The notes beneath the pieces were generated by a model that had not been told where the DNA came from, searched no databases, and was given only the letters and a program-made list of their open reading frames with translations. Of a DNA stretch of 64,000 nt, positions 57,849-64,000 are shown one piece after another. The stretch is taken from assembly GCA_038025085.1 (NCBI GenBank), contig CM076141.1, positions 13,394,001 through 13,458,000 on the forward strand, written 5' to 3'. The position numbers and the translations under genes were made by a program. The stretch comes from Tetragonia tetragonoides (taxonomy: Eukaryota; Streptophyta; Magnoliopsida; Caryophyllales; Aizoaceae). How positions within the stretch are numbered: the stretch's first letter is position 1; each line of letters opens with the position of its first letter.

Positions 57849-58780
57849 ATGGCGGCTAATTATCTACGTACAGGAACAGCTGCCATTTTTCTACTCATCT
57901 CTGCCTTGGTGGTCACCTCTAATGGTGAAATCTCCTTTTCTACTCTTCCAAAATCTCTCCAGGTCACAGCTTCTCCTGAAAAAACCGGACAAGGTAATTA
58001 AACAACCACTTATTCACTCTCTCGGTCCTTTATTCTTCTTTTCATTTGACTTTTCACGGTCTGTAATATGACATTTTTTTCTTTTCTCTATACTTTCTTA
58101 AAATTAATAGTCAAACTTTAATATTAAAAAGTCAAACGAAAAGAAGAATTGGAAGGAGACAGTATTTTTCCCTAAAACGCTTCATTATCACAAATATTTG
58201 TACAAGATAGTTTTACGGTAACTTTTTTTTTGTTATACATATGTGTGTGATCTATTCCATATCTGACGATTATATTGAATATGATATGAATACAGTTCTT
58301 CAAGCTGGGGTGAACCAAATCACAGTAACATGGGGTTTAAACCAAACCTCAAAACTAGATGATTCAAGCTACAAGACCATTAGTTTGAAGTTATGCTATG
58401 CACCCATAAGCCAAGTTGATAGGCCATGGAGAAAAACAGAGGACCATCTAAACAGGGACAAAACTTGCCAACACCTTATAATTTCAAAACCTTATGCACC
58501 AACAGGTAACACATTTACAAGTGTTATAAAGAGGGATGTACCAAGTGGTACATATTTTGTACGTGCCTATGCCATTGATGTCCACGAACATGAAGTGGCT
58601 TATGGCCAATCAACAGATGCCATGAAAACTACTAACCTCTTCCAGATTAACGCAATCACGGGGCGACACGCGTCGCTCGATATCGCTTCTGCTGTTTTTT
58701 CTGCTTTTTCTATTGTTTCTTTGGCTTTTTTCTTTTATTTGGAGAAGAAAAAGTCCAAGAAGGTGATACAACAAGGCTAA
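57849..58780 (+). CDS. NRT3: NRT3/NAR2 high-affinity nitrate transport accessory protein (2 exons, 209 aa)
   Basis: Exons 57849-57993 and 58296-58780, GT-AG intron of 302 bp, 630 nt in total. The start is the ATG (MAANYLRTG) before a signal peptide (AAIFLLISALVV). Family hallmarks: LCYAPISQVDRPWRKT, PSGTYFVRAYAIDVHEHEVA, YGQSTDA and GRHASLDIAS, then a C-terminal membrane helix (FSAFSIVSLAFFFYLE) and a Lys-rich cytosolic tail. Known role: a plasma-membrane partner needed for stability and activity of NRT2 nitrate transporters. Length fits (Arabidopsis NRT3.1 is about 210 aa). The intron carries a Stowaway-like MITE. No NRT2 gene lies in the window. Confidence 0.93.
58015..58162. mobile_element. 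Stowaway-like MITE in the NRT3 intron
   Basis: Left end CTCTCTCGGTCC then ATTCTTCTTTTCATTTGACT; right end, inverted, CTGTCTCCTTCC then ATTCTTCTTTTCGTTTGACT. A TA follows the right end (58163-58164). It makes up about half of the 302-bp intron. Confidence 0.6.
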
Positions 58781-58924
58781 GTATGGGGAGTTTTTTTGAG
58801 TTTCATCAATTGATTATGATGTTGAGGATAATAATAATCCTCTAGTGATGTATTCTTAAATTATGTCATAACTTCTTTTGTTTTCTTTGAGTTTATGTAT
58901 GTTATTTTTTCTATTTTGTATGTA

Positions 58925-59115
58925 TCAATCAAAGTTAATTAGAGCTATTCAAGCGCTAATTAGAGAAGCAAATGTTGTGGCTGACTTTATGACAAATTGG
59001 AAACATTATTGTCCTACTCGTCTTACTTGGTCTTTCTCCTTTGACCAAGTTCTAACCAGACTTCTGATTAAAGATGGGATAAGTTAATTCCTTAGTATTT
59101 TTTGATGTTTCCAAA
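58925..59115 (+). pseudogene. LINE RNase H C-terminal fragment
   Basis: Encodes IQALIREANVVADFMTNWKH, the C-terminal RNase H motif of plant LINEs (REAN..AD), then a short 3' UTR and an A tail. It begins about 145 bp after the NRT3 stop. Confidence 0.6.
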
Positions 59116-60904
59116 AAAAAAATAAAAATTTAAGCGCTATACATTTTCCTTTTAACATTAATTTTCTCAAACTTATCAACGTATATGAGACGATGAATAA
59201 GGTCTTTGTTTTTGAACTACAAAATATATTCATAGTCGACAACTAATTGCCTAATTATCATCACATATATGTACTGAGGCGTCTTAAAGACCTATTACAT
59301 CCGCATGCACATCAACTCAGACACTCTATTTAACTAATACATCGATCAGCATCCTCACTAAATTGTGTTCAACGTCTATCTTCTTGATGAATTTTGGCAA
59401 TTAGTTGGTAATAAAATGTTTCCTTTGATTACCCAAATATAAAAGATAAGGAATCTTCAATGTGCTAGCTAATTTGCAACAAAGGAATGAGGTTTTAGGC
59501 CTGTAGATAGATGGATATCTCAAAATGTAGCAAAATTCCCTAACAATGGACCAAAATAAATAATGCTCATATCTACACAGTTCTGTAATCTTAAGCCACT
59601 CAAATACATAGAATTGGTAAAAGCTAAATAGAGTAAGGAATATTAATGTTTTAATCACAAACATGCATGGTCTAAGCAGGCCTTTAGGCCTGGATTTAGT
59701 AAAGTTCTCGACAATATATAATGGAATATAGGTATTGTTCCTCGAAACTGCTTAACGTAAATCGCAAATTACTTAACGTAAGTTTTTTTGACACAAAACT
59801 TCCCAAACTACCTTTTTTATTTGTAAAGTAGCATCTCCTTCTTCTTTTTCCTCTCTCTCCTCATTCCCTCTAGTCAATCAATATGGATGATTCCATTTCA
59901 AAAAAAATAAAATCAATATGGATGATTCTTTCGATCAAGACAATATCTTTGATCAAATTAATGATGATATTGAGGTAATTATTATAATTTAGATTTTTTT
60001 TTCTTTTCAAACTATTAATTATTTAGGGTTTTGTAGGTGGTAGGTTAGGGTTTATTAGAGGGTGGTTGTTGGGCGGCGGGTTTGGGTTGGGGGCGGCGGG
60101 CTGACAGGGGTTTTGTGGTGGAGAGAGAGATTGAGTTTCGGGTTTTTGGTGGGGCTGGGAGGGGGGGTCTGGTGGTCGTCACATTGAAGAATCATCCGCA
60201 AACTAAACAAGATTGATCGAGGAAAAAGATCTGGCAAGCAAGATGACCATGATGAATATAATGATGATGATGATGATGATGATGATGGAGAAATTCTACA
60301 CCATCATCAAAAAATTATTCAAGAAGTTCGTGATTGTATCCAAATGTTTTTTTGATGGCAGTATCCAAAAGTTTTGATATCATGATGATCAGGAAATACG
60401 AAAAAATGAAATTAGGTAGTAGATTGTCTTTGGATCTAATAATTTAGCATATGTTAGATTGTCTTTCGTGAATGTGATGACAACTTGTTGAGTCTTATAA
60501 TGACCTTTGTATAATCCAACTTAAATTTCCATTGGTCAAATCGCCTGAATATGGTAGTAACTAGTAATTCAGCTTAGACGAGAAAAGAGTTAGGGGACTG
60601 ATAAAGAAAAAAGAGGGAGAGTAGAAAAGAGGTAATAAAATGGTTAGGGTATTATTGAGAAAAAAATTTACATAAATAATTTCTGATTTACATTAAGCAA
60701 TCTCCTTGTTCCTCAACATTTGGTCACTTATGCTCTTTAATTTATTCATTTGTATTATTATTATTATCATTATGTTTGATCTTATTAAAGTTATTCAATT
60801 CCGATAATGAAAAATAAAAATAAAAAAAATCTTAATCTGTGGACGTACGGAGGGAGCAATTGATAATTTTTTATTATTTTTTTTAATTCCCAAGCAAGAG
60901 GCTT
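59116..60904. other. intergenic spacer, nothing firmly recognised
   Basis: AT-rich. A GAT/GATGAT microsatellite near 60255-60285 gives an Asp-rich frame. ATGGATGATTC occurs twice (59882-59935). It may include a decayed gene piece but no domain is recognisable. Confidence 0.35.
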
Positions 60905-61380
60905 ATTTTTTTTTTTTTGATCTCAATGCCGCAATATGGCACTAACTTTCATTCAATTGACTCAAAACTAATATCAACGCATTGTTCACGCTACAAGGAA
61001 TTTCATATACCATAAAACAACTAAAATCTACTTTCGAAGGAACAACATAGGCTAACTCATGAGCAACCCAATTATCATCCTACGAATATGACTCCACCTA
61101 ATATTTTGAAAACAAGAACAATAATCTAATATACCAAGATGAATATAACTCCCACTATCGCTGCTTGAAATCGGTGTCTTGATCAGCTCCGTCGATATGT
61201 AAGTACCAAATCCAACATCACTGCTAAAAATCAGCATCTTGATCGACTCTGTCGATAACTGACAATTAATCATTGACTGCCTGAACATAGCGTAAATTAC
61301 GCTATAAAAAAAGCGGGGCGCCAACACATTATCCCTACGATCAAAAATAAGCACGAAACGTGCTGCAACTATTTGGAAGT
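60905..61380 (-). pseudogene. LINE RNase H fragment, minus strand
   Basis: The minus-strand frames give IRWSHIRRM and DDNWVAHELAYVVPSKVDF, the end of a LINE RNase H (usual pattern N-x-VAHELA), with a frame shift. A T-run at 60909-60921 is its poly(A) tail. Confidence 0.6.
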
Positions 61381-61740
61381 GTATATCCCCTCAAGCAAAA
61401 GGCTTATGGTCAGGGAGAATGCAATGTCAAGTAGTTGTTTGCATTGACTTTGTCATTATCAAATTTTTCGTATGTCAAATTATTTTATCTTAATCAAACA
61501 ACTTGAAACAAAGCTACGTGTCTATTGACCTGTAGAGAAGAGAGAAAAGTAAGAGACAAATAGGCTTTTGAAATCGTATAGTCACAAAAAAAGAAATGAT
61601 TTTATTTTGTTAAAAAAGCAACAATACTTCTCATAAAAAAAAACATTTGATGGACAGACAAAGAAATGTGCCAATTGTTGAGTGGGAGGAAAGCAACCCG
61701 TTGTAAAGGCCCTAGCCCCTAAGAGGTTAAATAGAGTATA

Positions 61741-62085
61741 CACTACAATAAAAAAGGGATTTTGCGTCCACCAAAATCGGACGCAAAACTGCTCCTTTTA
61801 GTTGTAGACTCAATTTTGCGACCACTTGCAACCAATTTGAGCTGAATTCAGAATCCCTGGTCGCTAAATAAATTTCGCGTCTAAAAATACCGGTTGCAAA
61901 ATTTTGCATCCGCTTCGCAACCAATTAGAAGTTGGACGCAAAAATATTTTGCAACCACCTCCGAGGTCGCTAACCTTATTCATTCAAACCCCCACCAGAC
62001 CTCAAATGAGGTTTCGCAACCACTACTAGTGGTCGCAAATTTGGCTTTGCAACCAAATTTAGTGGACGCAAATTTGGTATAGTTG
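61741..62085 (+). mobile_element. CACTA (En/Spm) transposon end with subterminal repeats
   Basis: Starts CACTACAATAAAAAAGGGAT, the plant CACTA terminus, followed by many direct and inverted copies of GGACGCAAA and TTGCAACCA words. No second terminus (ending in TAGTG) was found in the window, so only one end is present or the element is truncated. Confidence 0.65.
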
Positions 62086-62204
62086 GTGCTTCGGTGGAGG
62101 CCAACACTAGCACCTATGCGAGCTCGAATAATAATGTGTAGAAAATAAATCAAAATTTAACAAAATAACGAATTTAAATACAACATTTAAAGGTTTACAA
62201 CTCA

Positions 62205-62205
62205 A

Positions 62206-62243
<38 letters not shown>
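62205..62243. repeat. TA microsatellite
   Basis: Uninterrupted TA dinucleotide repeats, about 17-19 units. Confidence 0.9.
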
Positions 62244-62246
<3 letters not shown>

Positions 62247-64000
62247 GAATATGGTTCTTTGCTTCAATGACACATAAGCATGCCATGTAAGCATGAATAC
62301 ACTAACTATGTGACACATAAGCATTAATATAATTAATTTAAAATCAAATATATCCAAGTCATATTCAATGTGAAAGTATTAATTAAGTGTTAAGGTTGTT
62401 CAATGGACAGAATTTAGTTGCATCGGTTCAATGCATATGGCTGAAGCAAAGGAAATTCATGGACAAATCCATGGCATATTAAAGCACATCCAACGTATTT
62501 ACACCAAAAAAAAAAGGCACATGCAAACCTATGAAGCAGTTCATGAATAACTATTCATTTTTTTTTTTTTTTTTGATAATTAGGCATTCTTCTCTTAGTT
62601 AAAGTATTAATTAGTTGTGCATAGTCTTTTGGATTGGATATTGGACACTGGATATTGGAGCAAGTTGTAACAAAAAAAAATAATAACCAAGTTTGTCTAT
62701 ACCAACTAGGTTTAAACTATCCATTAGGTGGTGGTGGTCTTTAGACTGGATATTGAAAGCTATATAATTGAGTAAATTGAAAAAAAAAAAAAAAAAAAAG
62801 GTTTGGCTATACAAACTAGCTTTATAATTTATATCATGATTAAGAATGAATGAGATATTGTAAATTTTAGTATTCTGCTCTACAATAGATGCAATGTTGT
62901 AGACTTGTAGGTTTGTACCAATTAAGAATTGAAAGAGGTTCATAGAAGAAGATTTGTGTATCAAGATATAACATTAATATAACTTTTTTTTTTAATGAAA
63001 CCAAATATATTTATATAAAATTGTGCATCCCGCGGGGCATGCAACTAGAATTAAACAGTAAACCAAGAAAGTTGATAGTAAGATGTGACATAGGCGAAAA
63101 AATTCTTGCAAGTTAACGAACCATGCACAGGAATATAACTAGTTATATAGCAAATTCTTGAAGTTTTACAATATAATTCCCACATATCTCTGTAACAAAT
63201 TCATATTCACTATCACCTAATTTTGATGGATTGAGTTGTTGCTCATACATGATCTTCATGACTCCAGTCTTCAATATCCACAAACTTCATCACTCCAGTA
63301 CTTATCATTAACATTGAACCTTGATGGGAAGTGCATCTTCAGCACTTAATGACTCCAACAATCACCAGAAATGGCCACACTCCACCATAAGACAGCAGGC
63401 ATCAATGAGCAACCAAGCTGTATTAATCAAGCAAAATCAGTACTATGATTACTCAAACATCATGCACTGCCAATACCGAGTCATGGTATTTTAGTCAGCT
63501 TGTTCACTACAGTCTTGAATCATATATGAAAGACATGAACACATGCTTAAGACATTGAAATTGTTGCTTAATAAACTTAGTTACTGGGGGGCAGGGGCAG
63601 TGAGATAACTAGAGTTGCAAGTGGAAGCCAAGGCTAGTTATCTGTAACATGTTCAAGTCAAGCAATATACAGGACGCATATAACAGCCAAGCTTCAGAGT
63701 ACAAAACAACCTCAAACTCAAGTAGCAAAAAATATTACAGCAAGACTAAAACAGAGGATGCTTACCAGTCTTCCATGCCTTTGTGTTTTTTTTTAGTTCC
63801 TACTGATTCCTCTATCCACTGCCACCACCATCAACCCCCTCACCCCACCACACGCTAAAAAAAAAAATGAAGCATAAACAAAGTGAATACACCAAAAGAG
63901 ATGAGGAGTACATTACAAATTGGGAGTTGCAACCAAACAGTTCGGGCATACAAATAGAAAGTCAGACATACAAATAGAAAGAGGGGGGAGCAACTTGTAA
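62244..64000. other. AT-rich terminal stretch, no gene recognised
   Basis: T-run at 62559-62574 and A-run at 62780-62799 look like retroposon tails. GCATCCCGCGGGGCATGC followed by AACTAG near 63025-63048 faintly resembles a Helitron 3' end. No coding domain was found. Confidence 0.35.

Noticed and set aside
60240..60300. Asp-rich frame from GAT repeats
   Set aside because: Microsatellite; no surrounding gene structure.
63760..63790. Splice-donor-like site on the minus strand (CTG then GTAAGC)
   Set aside because: No coding exon or domain could be attached to it.

Overview
This is nuclear DNA from a flowering plant, most likely a eudicot. Intron-containing plant genes sit in AT-rich sequence packed with transposable elements. 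The species cannot be read from the sequence. No rRNA, tRNA, CRISPR or organellar genes were recognised.

Genes, left to right: an AIR12-like GPI-anchored DOMON cytochrome b (minus, 65-745); a 14-exon gene whose product joins a class 3 lipase, a GTPase-like P-loop region and a C-terminal membrane tail (plus, 9968-21654); a two-exon RABA5-type Rab GTPase with a one-base frameshift (minus, 22778-25316); three secreted double-DUF26 (CRRSP) genes (30875-31654 plus, 38924-39703 plus, 40805-41587 minus); a seven-exon cytosolic asparaginyl-tRNA synthetase of the SYNC2 type (minus, 43505-46546); and a two-exon NRT3/NAR2 nitrate-transport partner (plus, 57849-58780). From memory, AIR12, a long class 3 lipase, RABA5b and SYNC2 are consecutive in Arabidopsis (AT3G07390 to AT3G07420), so the block looks like conserved microsynteny with the CRRSP cluster and many transposons inserted.

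Mobile DNA fills most of the rest: a nearly complete L1-type LINE (2590-7830), other LINE fragments, an RTE-type LINE (36140-38026) with (TTG)n-tailed relatives, a 2.7-kb gag-only copia element with two 651-bp LTRs and an ATTAC target duplication (31810-34539), a long-TIR Mutator-like element nested in an RTE fragment inside intron 1 of the lipase gene (12235-13312), hAT, Stowaway and CACTA pieces, and a retroposed sequence at 8145-8654.

The most unusual feature is a pair of inverted, Helitron-like elements (25502-27430 minus; 51090-57529 plus). Both carry the same flanks and an internal tandem array with a period near 311 bp: about 4 units in one and about 18 in the other. Distinct first and last units are shared by both copies. 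The smaller copy ends about 185 bp upstream of the Rab start codon.

Apart from synteny, the genes have no obvious common pathway: plasma-membrane redox (AIR12), lipid metabolism, vesicle traffic (Rab), apoplastic defence or signalling (CRRSP), translation (SYNC2) and nitrate uptake (NRT3).
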